Source of the DNA: Haloarcula sp. DT43
Lineage (GTDB): Archaea; Halobacteriota; Halobacteria; Halobacteriales; Haloarculaceae
DNA: 64,000 nucleotides
Assembly: GCF_037078405.1 (NCBI RefSeq)
Contig: NZ_JAYMGZ010000001.1
Location: 496,001 to 560,000, forward strand
Direction: 5' to 3'
Shown: piece after piece, positions 45,692 through 54,223 of the stretch
Position numbering within the stretch: the first letter of the stretch is position 1
Layout: every line of letters begins with the position of its first letter
Made by a program: the position numbers and the translations under genes
The notes under the pieces: model-generated
What the model was told of the DNA's origin: nothing
The model's input: only the letters and a program-made list of their open reading frames with translations
Database searches by the model: none

Positions 45692-46492
45692 ATGCTGTAC
45701 GAGACCATCGGCCGAAAAGACAGCGAATGGGCCGGAAAGACCGCGAGAGACGTCCGTGCGGTCGGCGAGCAGTCGGGGTCGGTACTGATTGTCCCGGTGG
45801 GGAGCGTGGAGCAACACGGCGACCACTTGCCGGTCGTCACCGACACGCTCCTGGTGGAGGCGATGGTGGACGCCGCCGTCGACCGCCTCGACGAGACGCC
45901 CGTGCTCGTCACGCCGCCGGTCTGGAGCGGCTTCTCGCCCCACCACCTCACCTTCGGCGGCACCCTCTCGCTGGAGTTCGCGCACCTCCGGGCGACGCTC
46001 GAAGACATCGCCCACACCGGTATCGAGAACGGGTTCGACGCCGTGCTGTTCGTCAACGGCCACGGCGGGAACGGGCCGCTCATCGACGCCGTCGTCAGCA
46101 CCGTCGGTACCGAGACCGACGCGGAAGTCCTGGGGACGACGTACTTCCGACTGGCGGCCGACGCCACCGAGGAAATCAGACAGAGCGGGACCGGCGGAAT
46201 GGCACACGGCGGGGAGTTCGAGACGTCGCTCATGCTCGCGATACGGCCGGACCTGGTGGGCGACCCCACAGTCCGAGACGCCGAGCCGATGGACGAACAC
46301 TACCGGTGGGCCGGCCAGGACTTGCTCGACGGAGGGCCGGTCTCGGTGTACCGGCCGTTCGACGCGTACTCCGGGTCCGGCGCTATCGGGGCCCCCGAAC
46401 AGGCCAGCGCGGAAACGGGGCAACGGCTCCGGTCGGCAATCGGCGACGAACTCGCGGCGCTGCTGGTCGCGATTCACGAACACAACGCGTGA
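45692..46492 (+). CDS. Creatininase-family amidohydrolase
   Basis: A 266-residue metal-dependent hydrolase of the creatininase/MftE-like family. Metal-binding motifs are VGSVEQHGDHLPVVTD (Glu40, His42, Asp51), FSPHHLTFGGTLSL near 81-94, NGHGGN at 122-127 and HGGEFETS near 172-179. Members hydrolyse cyclic amides (creatinine), formamides (ArfB/FAPy deformylase-like) or peptides. Its place directly behind a sugar-transport ATPase suggests the imported compound has an amide or lactam, which is inference. It begins 1 nt after the previous stop. Confidence 0.88.
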   Translation: MLYETIGRKDSEWAGKTARDVRAVGEQSGSVLIVPVGSVEQHGDHLPVVTDTLLVEAMVDAAVDRLDETPVLVTPPVWSGFSPHHLTFGGTLSLEFAHLRATLEDIAHTGIENGFDAVLFVNGHGGNGPLIDAVVSTVGTETDAEVLGTTYFRLAADATEEIRQSGTGGMAHGGEFETSLMLAIRPDLVGDPTVRDAEPMDEHYRWAGQDLLDGGPVSVYRPFDAYSGSGAIGAPEQASAETGQRLRSAIGDELAALLVAIHEHNA

Positions 46493-46524
46493 AAATCAAC
46501 GAAATATGACACGAACGACAATCA

Positions 46525-46531
46525 TTATATA
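46525..46531 (+). promoter_or_regulatory. TATA box of the binding-protein gene
   Basis: TTATATA centred 27 nt before the ATG at 46555. This supports a leaderless mRNA starting at MQSSNNPE rather than the upstream ATG at 46540, and indicates an internal promoter giving the binding protein its own high expression. Confidence 0.6.
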
Positions 46532-46554
46532 CGTGGGGCATGGTGACAATAACG

Positions 46555-47931
46555 ATGCAGTCCAGTAACAATCCCGAGTCTAGCGAGGACAGTCTCGACC
46601 GACGGCAACTGCTTCAGGCGCTCGGTGCGGGCGGTGCCATCGCTATCGCGGGGTGCAGTGGCGGCGACGGCGGTGACGGTGGCAGTGGTGACGGGAGCAG
46701 TGGCGACGGCGGAAGCGGCACCGACGGCGGGGACGGCGGAGACGGCGGCTCTCAGAGCATCCAGTTCCTCACCATGGGCGTCGGCGACAACATCCAGCAG
46801 TTCTTCGAGGAGAACAACGCGGCCTTCGAGGAGGAGTACGACGTCGACGTGGAGTTCACCAGCGTCACGTGGGACAACGCCCGCCAGACGGTGAACAACC
46901 GCGTCGACGGCGGCCAAGCGCCGGACGTGAGCCGCTGGCCGGCGCGGTGGATTCCCCAGCTCGTCGGCAAGGACGCGCTCGAACCGCTCGACGACATGAT
47001 GGACGGCGAGTTCGGGCAGAAGTTCTCCGAGGGCGTCGCGGCGGGGACGATGTACAACGGCTCACACTACGGCGTCCCGTGGGCCGCCTCGAACAAGTGT
47101 CTCTACTACAACAAGGACGTGTTCGAGACGGCCGGGCTGGACCCGGAGAACCCGTCGCTCGACACCTGGGACGACATGCTGGCGGCGGCCCAGCAGATAC
47201 GCGACAGCGACGCGAGCGTCCCCGCGCTCGGACTCGCCGGAGCCGACGCCATCGAGACGGGGTCACAGTATTACCACTACCACTGGTCCCACGGCGCTGA
47301 CCTGGTGAACGACGAGGGCCTGCCGGTCGTCAACACCGACGGGGCCGTCGACGCCCTCTCGTTTTACACCGACCTCCACCTCGAACACGGCGTGACCCAG
47401 TCCTCGCCGCTGTCCTCGACCCGACAGGACATCCGGCAGCTGTTCGAGAACGGCGACCTCGGCATGGTCATCGGCCACGTCTACACCGGGCTCAACATCG
47501 ACTCGGCCAAGGAAAGCGGCGACGTGGACTTCGACTACGGCATCGTCCAGGTCCCCGAAGGGCCCGAGGGGCGGTACAGCCTCTTCACCATCGACGCCAT
47601 CACGATTCTGAGCCAGAGCGAGCACAAGGACCTCGCCCGGGACCTGATTCGGTTCTACTTCGACGAGGAACGCCGGTTCCAGTACTCGCAGCAGAAGGGG
47701 TTCCTGCCGGTCGTCGAGGCAGTCGGCGAACGGCCGTACTTCTCCGACTCGAAGAACTGGGCCCCGTTCGTCGAAGCGAGCGAGTACGCCCGTGCGCGGC
47801 CGAAGCTCAGTAACTTCAGCCAGTTCAACGACCGCATGGTCCAGGCGATTCAGGAGGCGCTCGCCGACCAGAAGACGCCGCAAAAGGCGCTCAACGACGC
47901 ACAGAGCGACCTCGAAGATGCGATGGAGTGA
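46555..47931 (+). CDS. Extracellular sugar-binding lipoprotein of an ABC importer
   Basis: A 458-residue solute-binding protein. The N-terminus has a twin-arginine signal (DRRQLLQALGAG) and a lipobox IAIAGCSGG with the lipidated Cys34. A long Gly/Asp/Ser tether (about 35-70) follows, typical of haloarchaeal Tat lipoproteins. The mature part matches family 1 carbohydrate-binding proteins (FLTMGVGDNIQQFFEENNAAFEEEYDVDVEFT, WPARWIPQLVGKDALEPLDD, YGVPWAASNKCLYYNKDVFE). It captures the substrate at the outer face and delivers it to the permease dimer encoded next (9-nt gap). Confidence 0.94.
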   Translation: MQSSNNPESSEDSLDRRQLLQALGAGGAIAIAGCSGGDGGDGGSGDGSSGDGGSGTDGGDGGDGGSQSIQFLTMGVGDNIQQFFEENNAAFEEEYDVDVEFTSVTWDNARQTVNNRVDGGQAPDVSRWPARWIPQLVGKDALEPLDDMMDGEFGQKFSEGVAAGTMYNGSHYGVPWAASNKCLYYNKDVFETAGLDPENPSLDTWDDMLAAAQQIRDSDASVPALGLAGADAIETGSQYYHYHWSHGADLVNDEGLPVVNTDGAVDALSFYTDLHLEHGVTQSSPLSSTRQDIRQLFENGDLGMVIGHVYTGLNIDSAKESGDVDFDYGIVQVPEGPEGRYSLFTIDAITILSQSEHKDLARDLIRFYFDEERRFQYSQQKGFLPVVEAVGERPYFSDSKNWAPFVEASEYARARPKLSNFSQFNDRMVQAIQEALADQKTPQKALNDAQSDLEDAME

Positions 47932-47940
47932 GCCACACAG

Positions 47941-48879
47941 ATGAGCCTCGCCGAGGAGTACACTGACACGACAGACGCCTCGCGTCTCGAGCGAGGCCTG
48001 GCGTACTTCCAGCGCAACAGCCGGGCGTATCTCCTGATTGCGCCGACGGCCCTGTTCCTGCTGGCCGTCGTCGGCTATCCGATACTGGAGACGTTCCGCC
48101 TCTCGCTGTACCAGTCGCCCGCGGACTCGAACATAGAGACGTTCGTGGGCCTCCAGCATTACGCGGAAATCGTCACCAGCGACATCTTCTACCAGTTGCT
48201 CTGGCAGACGGGGCGCTGGGTCGTCGTCGGCGTCGCCGGCAAGACCGTCATGGGGCTGCTCATCGCCGTCCACCTCAAGGGCGACATCCGCGGCCGGAAG
48301 TTCTTCCGGACGGCGTTTCTCATCCCGTGGGGCATCCCGTACGCCATCTCGGCGGTCGTCTTCCGCTGGATAGAACACCCGCAGTTCGGCTTCCTCAACG
48401 CCATCTTGCTCAAGCTCGGCCTCATCGAGCAGGGCATCGGTATCCTCGGCAACCCCGACATCGCGTGGCTCGGCGTCGTCGTCGCGGACATCTGGATAGG
48501 GACGCCGTTCATGGCCATCATCTTCCTCGCGGGCCTCCAGTCGATTCCACAGGAGCTCTACGAGGCGGCGGCCATCGACGGGGCCGAGCGGTGGCATCAG
48601 TTCTGCTACATCACGCTCCCGCAGCTCAAGAGCGTCATCCTGATCGCGACGCTGCTGTCGACCATCTGGACGTTCGTCAGCTTCGACACCATCTGGACGA
48701 TGACCGGCGGCGGCCCGCTCAGCACGACCGCGACGCTGGTCATCCACATCTATCAGGTGGGCCTCCAGAACGGGAACCTCGGACGCGGCGCGGCCTACAG
48801 CGTCGTCGGGTTCCTGTTCCTGTTCGTGTTCGCCATCATCTACCTTCGAGTCTACACCCGCGGGGGTGACGAGCTATGA
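47941..48879 (+). CDS. Sugar ABC transporter permease (MalF/UgpA-like)
   Basis: A 312-residue membrane protein with six helices (first at about 32-52). The EAA cytoplasmic loop IPQELYEAAAIDGAERWHQFCYITLPQLK near 202-230 contacts the ATPase. It pairs with the next permease to form the transmembrane channel. The first 30 residues are a charged cytosolic extension. Its stop overlaps the next start (ATGA), indicating coupled translation and stoichiometric synthesis. Confidence 0.94.
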   Translation: MSLAEEYTDTTDASRLERGLAYFQRNSRAYLLIAPTALFLLAVVGYPILETFRLSLYQSPADSNIETFVGLQHYAEIVTSDIFYQLLWQTGRWVVVGVAGKTVMGLLIAVHLKGDIRGRKFFRTAFLIPWGIPYAISAVVFRWIEHPQFGFLNAILLKLGLIEQGIGILGNPDIAWLGVVVADIWIGTPFMAIIFLAGLQSIPQELYEAAAIDGAERWHQFCYITLPQLKSVILIATLLSTIWTFVSFDTIWTMTGGGPLSTTATLVIHIYQVGLQNGNLGRGAAYSVVGFLFLFVFAIIYLRVYTRGGDEL

Positions 48880-49721
48880 CGATGGCCGGCTACGATCGCA
48901 GCAGACTCCGCAAGGTCCGCCTCTACGGCGTGTTGCTGGCCCTGCTCGGGGTCATGATGCTTCCGTTCTACACCATGTTCTCGAGCACGCTCAAACCCGA
49001 GAACGAAATCTTCTCCGCGCCCGCGACGCTGGTGCCGTCCGACCCCACCATCCAGGCGTACCTCGACGTGTGGACCCAGACCGACGTGTTGCTCTGGATA
49101 GCGAACAGCTTCGTCATCTCGCTCGGGACCGTCGCGCTCACGCTCGCGCTGGCGATTCCGGCGGCGTACTCCTGTGCGCGTAACGACTTCGTCGGCAAGC
49201 GGACGTTCCTGCTGTCGGTCCTCGTCGTCCAGATGTTCGCGCCGGTGGTGTTGATCGTCGGCCTGTTCGACGTCATCACGCAGTTCGGCTTGTTCAACAC
49301 CTACCTGGCCGTCATCATCCCGGCGGCGGCGTTCACCCTGCCGTTCAACGTCTGGATGCTGTACGGCTACTTCAAGACCATCCCGGTCGCGCTGGAGGAG
49401 TCGGCCCGCATCGACGGGGCGAGCCAGTTCCAGATTCTGACGAAAATCGTGTTGCCCCTGACCAAGCCGGCGCTGGTCGCGAGCATCACGTACACGTTCC
49501 TCTACGCGTGGAACCGGCTCCTGTTCGTGCTGACCTTCCTCACCGACAGCGCGAAGTACAACGTCCCGCGTGGCGTCTTCTCGATGGTCGGCGCGCTCCA
49601 GACCGACTGGCGGATGATGCTGACGGTGTCGGTCATCGGCATCGTCCCGCTGTTGATTCTGTTTGCCTTCCTCGAAGAGTACATCGTCGCCGGGATGACG
49701 GCGGGCGCGGTCAAGGAGTAA
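48876..49721 (+). CDS. Sugar ABC transporter permease (MalG/UgpE-like)
   Basis: A 281-residue membrane protein with six helices (first at about 15-37, last near 250-270). The EAA loop is IPVALEESARIDGASQFQILTKIVLPLTKPAL near 165-196. The C-terminal residues (EEYIVAGMTAGAVKE) match the MalG-type end. It starts on the ATGA overlap with the upstream permease. It completes the importer with the ATPase and binding protein encoded upstream. Confidence 0.94.
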   Translation: MTMAGYDRSRLRKVRLYGVLLALLGVMMLPFYTMFSSTLKPENEIFSAPATLVPSDPTIQAYLDVWTQTDVLLWIANSFVISLGTVALTLALAIPAAYSCARNDFVGKRTFLLSVLVVQMFAPVVLIVGLFDVITQFGLFNTYLAVIIPAAAFTLPFNVWMLYGYFKTIPVALEESARIDGASQFQILTKIVLPLTKPALVASITYTFLYAWNRLLFVLTFLTDSAKYNVPRGVFSMVGALQTDWRMMLTVSVIGIVPLLILFAFLEEYIVAGMTAGAVKE

Positions 49722-49761
49722 CCGCCTCTACTTTTATTAGCGTTCCGGCGGACGGTGACGT

Positions 49762-50913
49762 ATGGACTTCGCCACGTGGGCCTACCCGTGGGACGTGCTC
49801 GACGAGGGGCCTGAGCGCGTCGAGGCACGGCTCCGGGAGATAGGTATCGGGGAACTGAACCTCGCGACGAACTACCACACCGTCCAGGCCTTCGCGCCGC
49901 ACAACCCCGAGCGGCGGACGCTGTTCGCTCGCGCGAGTTCGTACTTCGAGCCGGGACCGGACTACGGTCGGCTCGAACCCGTGCCCTACGAGGGGATGGA
50001 CGGCGACTGGGTCGACGAAATCGGGGCCGAGCTGACGGACCTCGCCCTCACCTCCTGGACCGTCGGCTGCCACAACTCCCGGCTGGGGATGCGACATCCC
50101 GAGTACACGCTGGAGACGGCCCACGGCGACGACCTGGTGTTCGGCCTCTGTCCGTCCCAGCCCGCGGTCCAGCGATATCTCACCGCGCTCGTCTCGGATG
50201 TCGCCTCACGGCCGGGAATCGAGCGCGTGGAACTGGAGACGTTCGACTACTTCCACGGGACCGGCTGGGGGTGGCACCACCAGAAGATACACGCGCGGCT
50301 CGGGGCGCTCGGTGAGTTCCTCCTCGGCGTGTGTTTCTGCGACCACTGCCGGTCGAACGCGGCGGACGCGGGCGTCTCCGTCGATGGGGTCCGAGAAGCG
50401 GTGGCCGACACCATCGACGACATCGTCGCCGGAGCGATCGCACACGACCGGTCACCCGAGGCGTGGCTTCGCGAGCACGACGCGGTCGCCGCGTACGTTG
50501 ACGTTCGTGAAGCGACGCTGGAAGGGGTGTTCGCCGACCTGCGCGCGGCCGCCGGCACCACGCCGCTTGGATACTACGTCGGAGCCCCCGAACCGGGCCG
50601 GGAGTGGATGGTCGGTGCCGACCTCGACCGACTGGCCGAGTACGTCGACTACTACTGCTTGCCGGCGTACGAATCGACGACCGAGGACGTGCTGGCGGCG
50701 TATCGCGCCGTCGACGAGGTCACGGCCGACACGCCGCTTCACGTCGGCCTCCTGCCCGGGCATCCGGCGATTCACGACCGGTCGACGCTCGTCGACATCC
50801 TCACCGAACTACAGGCGGCCGGCGTTCCGCGGGTGTCGTTTTACAACTACGGACTGTTGCCGTCGCGCTCCCTCGAGTGGGTCGGTGCCGCAATCGACGC
50901 GGTCGACGGGTAG
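49762..50913 (+). CDS. Putative TIM-barrel protein, glycoside-hydrolase-like (383 aa)
   Basis: A 383-residue soluble protein of unknown family. It opens with MDFATWAYPWDVLDEGPERV, has a WTVGCHNSRLG segment, and a motif VELETFDYFHGTGWGWHHQK (near 165-184). A CFCDHC cysteine cluster lies at 193-198. The C-terminal half alternates strands and helices (DLDRLAEYVDYYCLPAYESTTEDV, HVGLLPGHPAIHD), as in (beta/alpha)8 enzymes. Conserved-looking acidic and aromatic residues suggest a sugar-processing enzyme. A TATTAG-type AT-rich stretch upstream suggests its own promoter. Function inferred only from the operon. Confidence 0.68.
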   Translation: MDFATWAYPWDVLDEGPERVEARLREIGIGELNLATNYHTVQAFAPHNPERRTLFARASSYFEPGPDYGRLEPVPYEGMDGDWVDEIGAELTDLALTSWTVGCHNSRLGMRHPEYTLETAHGDDLVFGLCPSQPAVQRYLTALVSDVASRPGIERVELETFDYFHGTGWGWHHQKIHARLGALGEFLLGVCFCDHCRSNAADAGVSVDGVREAVADTIDDIVAGAIAHDRSPEAWLREHDAVAAYVDVREATLEGVFADLRAAAGTTPLGYYVGAPEPGREWMVGADLDRLAEYVDYYCLPAYESTTEDVLAAYRAVDEVTADTPLHVGLLPGHPAIHDRSTLVDILTELQAAGVPRVSFYNYGLLPSRSLEWVGAAIDAVDG

Positions 50914-50957
50914 CCGCAAACGGTACTTTCTTATCGCTTCCCGGACCAGGAGTGAGC

Positions 50958-52124
50958 ATGGAGATAACTGACGTGACAGCCGTTACTGTAGACGTGCCGC
51001 TGGCGGGTCTCGACGAGCATCTCGGCATCGGCCCCTACGTGACGAACCACGGTCGACTGGAGTCGATGGAGCGGGTGCTCGTCCGCGTGGACACCGACGA
51101 GGGCATCAGCGGCTGGGGGGAGATGCGGGTGTTCCTCTCGCCCGAGGCCACCGAAGCGATTATCGAGGACGGCGTCGGCCCGATGATACAGGGCCAGTCG
51201 CCGTTCGAAATCGAGCGGCTCCGGCGACAGGTGTTCGTCGAGTACACCAACGTCGATATGTTCTTCGCGGCGGTCGAGACGGCCTGCTGGGACATCGTGG
51301 GCAAGGCGCTCGACCGGCCGGTGTACGAACTCCTGGGCGGGTGGACGGCCCCGACGCAGGGAACTCAACAGCACCGTCAGAACATCGAGGGCGACGACAC
51401 GTCACCCTCGCCCGTCCCCGTCGCCTTCTGTCTCGGCATTCTCTCGCCCGAGGAGTCCCGCGCGAAGGCCCGCGAGGCCCTCGATGCCGGGTTCTCGGTG
51501 CTCAAGACGAAGGCCGGCCGGGACTGGCGACAGGACGTCGAGCGAATCGAAGCGATGCACGACGAGACGGACGGCCAACTGGAGTTCCGCCTCGACCCGA
51601 ACCAGGGGTGGACGCTCGAACAGGCCGTCCGCGTCGGCGCGATGCTCGAAGACGCCGGAATCTACCTCCAGTACATGGAACAGCCGATTCGCGTCGACTC
51701 CCATCGCTCGCTGGCACGCCTCCGCCAGCGGCTCAGGCAGCCAATCGCGCCGAACGAGGACACCTATATCTCGCACAACATCCAGTCGCTCGTCGAAGCC
51801 GGCGCGATGGACGTCGGCGTCATCGACCTGACGCCGGCCGGCGGCATCAGCGGCATCCGTCAGCAGGCCGCGCTCCTCGAAGACGCGGGGGTGCCGTTCA
51901 CCCATCACTGCGCCTTCGACCTGGGTATTCGCACCGCCGCGATTCTCCACGGCGTCACCGGTATCCCCGGGTTCTCGCTCCCGCCGGACTCGACGTACTA
52001 CGGCTGGGACGGCGAAATCATCGAGCAGCCGTTCGAGGTCAGCGACGGGTGTCTCCCGGCCCCGGAGGGGCCCGGGCTCGGCATCTCGGTCGACATGGAC
52101 GCGGTCGCGGAGTACCGATGCTGA
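50958..52124 (+). CDS. Enolase-superfamily dehydratase/racemase (mandelate-racemase type)
   Basis: A 388-residue enzyme. The capping domain is at residues 1-130. In the barrel, the general base motif is Lys183-x-Lys185 (VLKTKAG), and the metal ligands are Asp213 (RLDPNQGW), Glu241 (MEQPI) and Glu267/Asp268 (NEDTY). A His pair at 316-317 (FTHHCAFDLGIRT) lies where the catalytic His of the mandelate-racemase group is found. The superfamily dehydrates or racemises acid sugars by abstracting the alpha-proton of a carboxylate. A sugar-acid dehydratase step is the natural reading, but the substrate is unknown. Confidence 0.88.
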   Translation: MEITDVTAVTVDVPLAGLDEHLGIGPYVTNHGRLESMERVLVRVDTDEGISGWGEMRVFLSPEATEAIIEDGVGPMIQGQSPFEIERLRRQVFVEYTNVDMFFAAVETACWDIVGKALDRPVYELLGGWTAPTQGTQQHRQNIEGDDTSPSPVPVAFCLGILSPEESRAKAREALDAGFSVLKTKAGRDWRQDVERIEAMHDETDGQLEFRLDPNQGWTLEQAVRVGAMLEDAGIYLQYMEQPIRVDSHRSLARLRQRLRQPIAPNEDTYISHNIQSLVEAGAMDVGVIDLTPAGGISGIRQQAALLEDAGVPFTHHCAFDLGIRTAAILHGVTGIPGFSLPPDSTYYGWDGEIIEQPFEVSDGCLPAPEGPGLGISVDMDAVAEYRC

Positions 52125-52176
52125 TGTCGGGGGAAGAACAAGCTTCAATAGGCACGCCGCTGATTCACTATCCACA

Positions 52177-53019
52177 ATGGTAGAGCTATCGCTACAGGAC
52201 CGTCCGGCAATCGTCACGGGTGCCTCGCGCGGGATCGGTCGCGAAATCGCGGCCCGGTTCGCCGAGTCCGGCGGCGACGTGGCCATCTGTTCGCGGTCGT
52301 ACGACGACGTCGCGTCGGTGGCCGAGGAACTCACGGCGGCCCACGAGGGCCGCGTCGTCCCGGTCGAGTGTGACGTGACGGACCGAGAGGCGGTGCGGAA
52401 CCTCGTCGACACAGCTATCGACGAGTTCGGCGACCTCCGAGTACTCGTGAACAACGCCGGGGCCTCGGTCGAATCGGCGAACGTCCTGCACCGCTGTGAC
52501 GAGGAGACGTTCGAATCGATGGTCGACCTGAACCTCAAGAGCCAGTTCCTCCTGAGCAAGGAGGTCCTCCCGGCGATGGTCGCCGCCGGTGGCGGTTCGA
52601 TGGTCCACGTCGGGTCCGTCAACGGCCTGTTCGGCATCGGCCTGTCGGGCTACTCGGAGGCCAAGAGCGGCCTCCTGGCGCTCTCGCGCAACATCGCCAC
52701 CCACTACGGGCAACACGGGGTCCGCTCGAACGTCCTGTCGGCGGCGACAATCGAAACCGAGAACCGACGCAGGGAGATGGAGAACACCGATCAGCGGACC
52801 GGCGACTCCGGCGTCCGGGAGCGGTGGCTCGACCAGTACCCGCTCGGCCGCTTCGGGACGCCGGGAGAGGTCGCCGACACGACGCTGTTTCTGGCCTCCG
52901 AGCGGTCGAGTTTCATCACGGGCGAGAACCTCGTGCTCGACGGCGGCCTGACGAACAGCCTGCCGACCTCGTTCATCAACGAGATTTACGACGCGGACGA
53001 ACGACCGACGACGGAGTAA
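52177..53019 (+). CDS. Short-chain dehydrogenase/reductase
   Basis: A 280-residue classical SDR. The cofactor motif TGASRGIGREIA occupies residues 15-26, the NNAGAS motif is at about 92-97, and the catalytic Ser lies in VGSVNG near 145. The usual YxxxK is seen as YSEAKSG near 158-164. Asp/Arg pattern after strand 2 (CSRSYDD) suggests NADP or mixed specificity. An aromatic-poor tail ends NEIYDADERPTTE. It would oxidise or reduce a hydroxyl of the pathway intermediate. It is followed 7 nt later by ridA. Confidence 0.92.
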   Translation: MVELSLQDRPAIVTGASRGIGREIAARFAESGGDVAICSRSYDDVASVAEELTAAHEGRVVPVECDVTDREAVRNLVDTAIDEFGDLRVLVNNAGASVESANVLHRCDEETFESMVDLNLKSQFLLSKEVLPAMVAAGGGSMVHVGSVNGLFGIGLSGYSEAKSGLLALSRNIATHYGQHGVRSNVLSAATIETENRRREMENTDQRTGDSGVRERWLDQYPLGRFGTPGEVADTTLFLASERSSFITGENLVLDGGLTNSLPTSFINEIYDADERPTTE

Positions 53020-53026
53020 CCCCACA

Positions 53027-53401
53027 ATGGACGAACTCACGACAGACGACGCACCTGACAGCATCGGACCGTACTCGCAAGGCATCGCTTCCGGCGACCG
53101 AATCTACGTCTCCGGGCAGGGGCCGGTCGACCCGGACACCGGCGACGTAATCGACGGCACCCCCGCCGAACAGACCAGACGGACGCTGGAAAACGTCGAC
53201 GCGATTCTCCGGGCGGGCGGCGCGTCGCTCGACGACGTGGTGAAGGCGACGGTGTTCGTCAAGGACATGCGGTACTACGACGAGGTGAACGAGGTCTACG
53301 GCGACCTCATGTCCGCGCCGTACCCGGCCCGGAGCGCCGTCGAGGTCGTCAAACTCCCCGTGGACATCGATGTCGAAATCGAGGTCGTCGCAGAGCGATG
53401 A
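53027..53401 (+). CDS. RidA family enamine/imine deaminase
   Basis: A 124-residue YjgF/YER057c/UK114 protein, normally a trimer whose inter-subunit clefts hydrolyse reactive enamine/imine intermediates to ketones plus ammonia. Recognised by IGPYSQGIASGDRIYVSGQGPVDP, TLENVDAILRAGGASLDDVVKATVFVKD and PARSAVEVVKLP. The catalytic-type Arg lies in PARSAVE near 104-107. Presence inside a sugar catabolic cluster hints that a nitrogen-containing or dehydrated intermediate arises in the pathway. Its stop precedes the HAD gene ATG by 1 nt. Confidence 0.93.
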   Translation: MDELTTDDAPDSIGPYSQGIASGDRIYVSGQGPVDPDTGDVIDGTPAEQTRRTLENVDAILRAGGASLDDVVKATVFVKDMRYYDEVNEVYGDLMSAPYPARSAVEVVKLPVDIDVEIEVVAER

Positions 53402-53402
53402 G

Positions 53403-54035
53403 ATGACGCACCTCGTCGTCTTCGACCTCGACGGCACGCTCACGCGCCAGCGAGGCGGCTTCGAACTGCTACACACCCTGTACGGGACGACGTCCGTCGG
53501 CGAGGAGTTACAGGACCGCTTCGACGCCGGCGAACTGACGTTCGAGGCGTGGTGCCGCGAGACCGTCGACCACTGGCGAACCGCCGGAATCACCGCCGAC
53601 GACGTCGAGCGGGCCGCAGCGGCAGTGACGCCGAAAGCCGGCGCGACGGACGTGCTCGAGTCCCTCCAGGGTGAGGGGGTACCGTTCGGTATCCTGAGCG
53701 CGGGCGTCGCGAATCTCGCCGCGCGGTTCGAGCGCTTCGACCCCGCGTTCGTCCGCGGTAATCGGATTCGGTTCGAAGACGGTGCTCTCGCCGGCATCGA
53801 CGTCGGTGTCGGTCCGACCCAGAAAGGCGAGATACTGCGAGCGATTCGCCGAGACCGGCCGAACGTCGAAATCACGTACGTCGGCGACTCACACACCGAC
53901 ACCGAAGCGTTCGTCGAGGCGGACTCGGCGATACTGTTCGACCCTGACGACCGCGTCCCACCGGAAGCAATCGACGCTGCCGGCTCGACCGTCAACTCTA
54001 GCGATATCAGAGATATCGATGAACTTCGACTGTAG
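53403..54035 (+). CDS. HAD-superfamily phosphatase (SerB-like)
   Basis: A 210-residue HAD hydrolase. Motif I is VFDLDGTLT (nucleophile Asp8 and Asp10), motif II Ser/Thr in GILSAGV near 98-104, the motif III Lys in QKGEILRA near 140, and motif IV YVGDSHTDTEAF near 158-169. The C1-type helical cap resembles phosphoserine phosphatase. It would remove phosphate from a sugar phosphate or related metabolite in the same cluster. It is the last gene; an AT-rich tail region and a hairpin (54195-54213) follow. Confidence 0.88.
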   Translation: MTHLVVFDLDGTLTRQRGGFELLHTLYGTTSVGEELQDRFDAGELTFEAWCRETVDHWRTAGITADDVERAAAAVTPKAGATDVLESLQGEGVPFGILSAGVANLAARFERFDPAFVRGNRIRFEDGALAGIDVGVGPTQKGEILRAIRRDRPNVEITYVGDSHTDTEAFVEADSAILFDPDDRVPPEAIDAAGSTVNSSDIRDIDELRL

Positions 54036-54194
54036 TCTAACGGCCACAAAATCAGGCTCTCAAAAACCTATACCGGAAAATAGAGCTATATTCTCGGAGA
54101 ATGAAGTTTTATATCTTTATTTGGACCCAAAAATTCTTCAACATGGACTAGTACTTCAATATATGTGTATCTTTGGGACATTGTCGGACTAGCT
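54036..54194. other. AT-rich non-coding islet after the catabolic cluster
   Basis: About 150 bases of markedly AT-rich sequence with TATA-like stretches (TTTTATATCTTTATT, TATATGTG). No gene is supported. It could be a transcript end region, a promoter-rich remnant or a trace of inserted DNA. Confidence 0.45.
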
Positions 54195-54213
54195 GAGCCG
54201 AGGCCTTCGGCTC
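54195..54213. terminator. Hairpin between convergent genes
   Basis: GAGCCGA (54195-54201) and TCGGCTC (54207-54213) with a 5-nt loop, 10 nt before the stop of the convergent flavin-binding protein gene. A bidirectional terminator or processing hairpin is plausible; archaeal termination usually relies more on T-runs, which are upstream here. Confidence 0.4.
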
Positions 54214-54223
54214 CGTGACCGTC

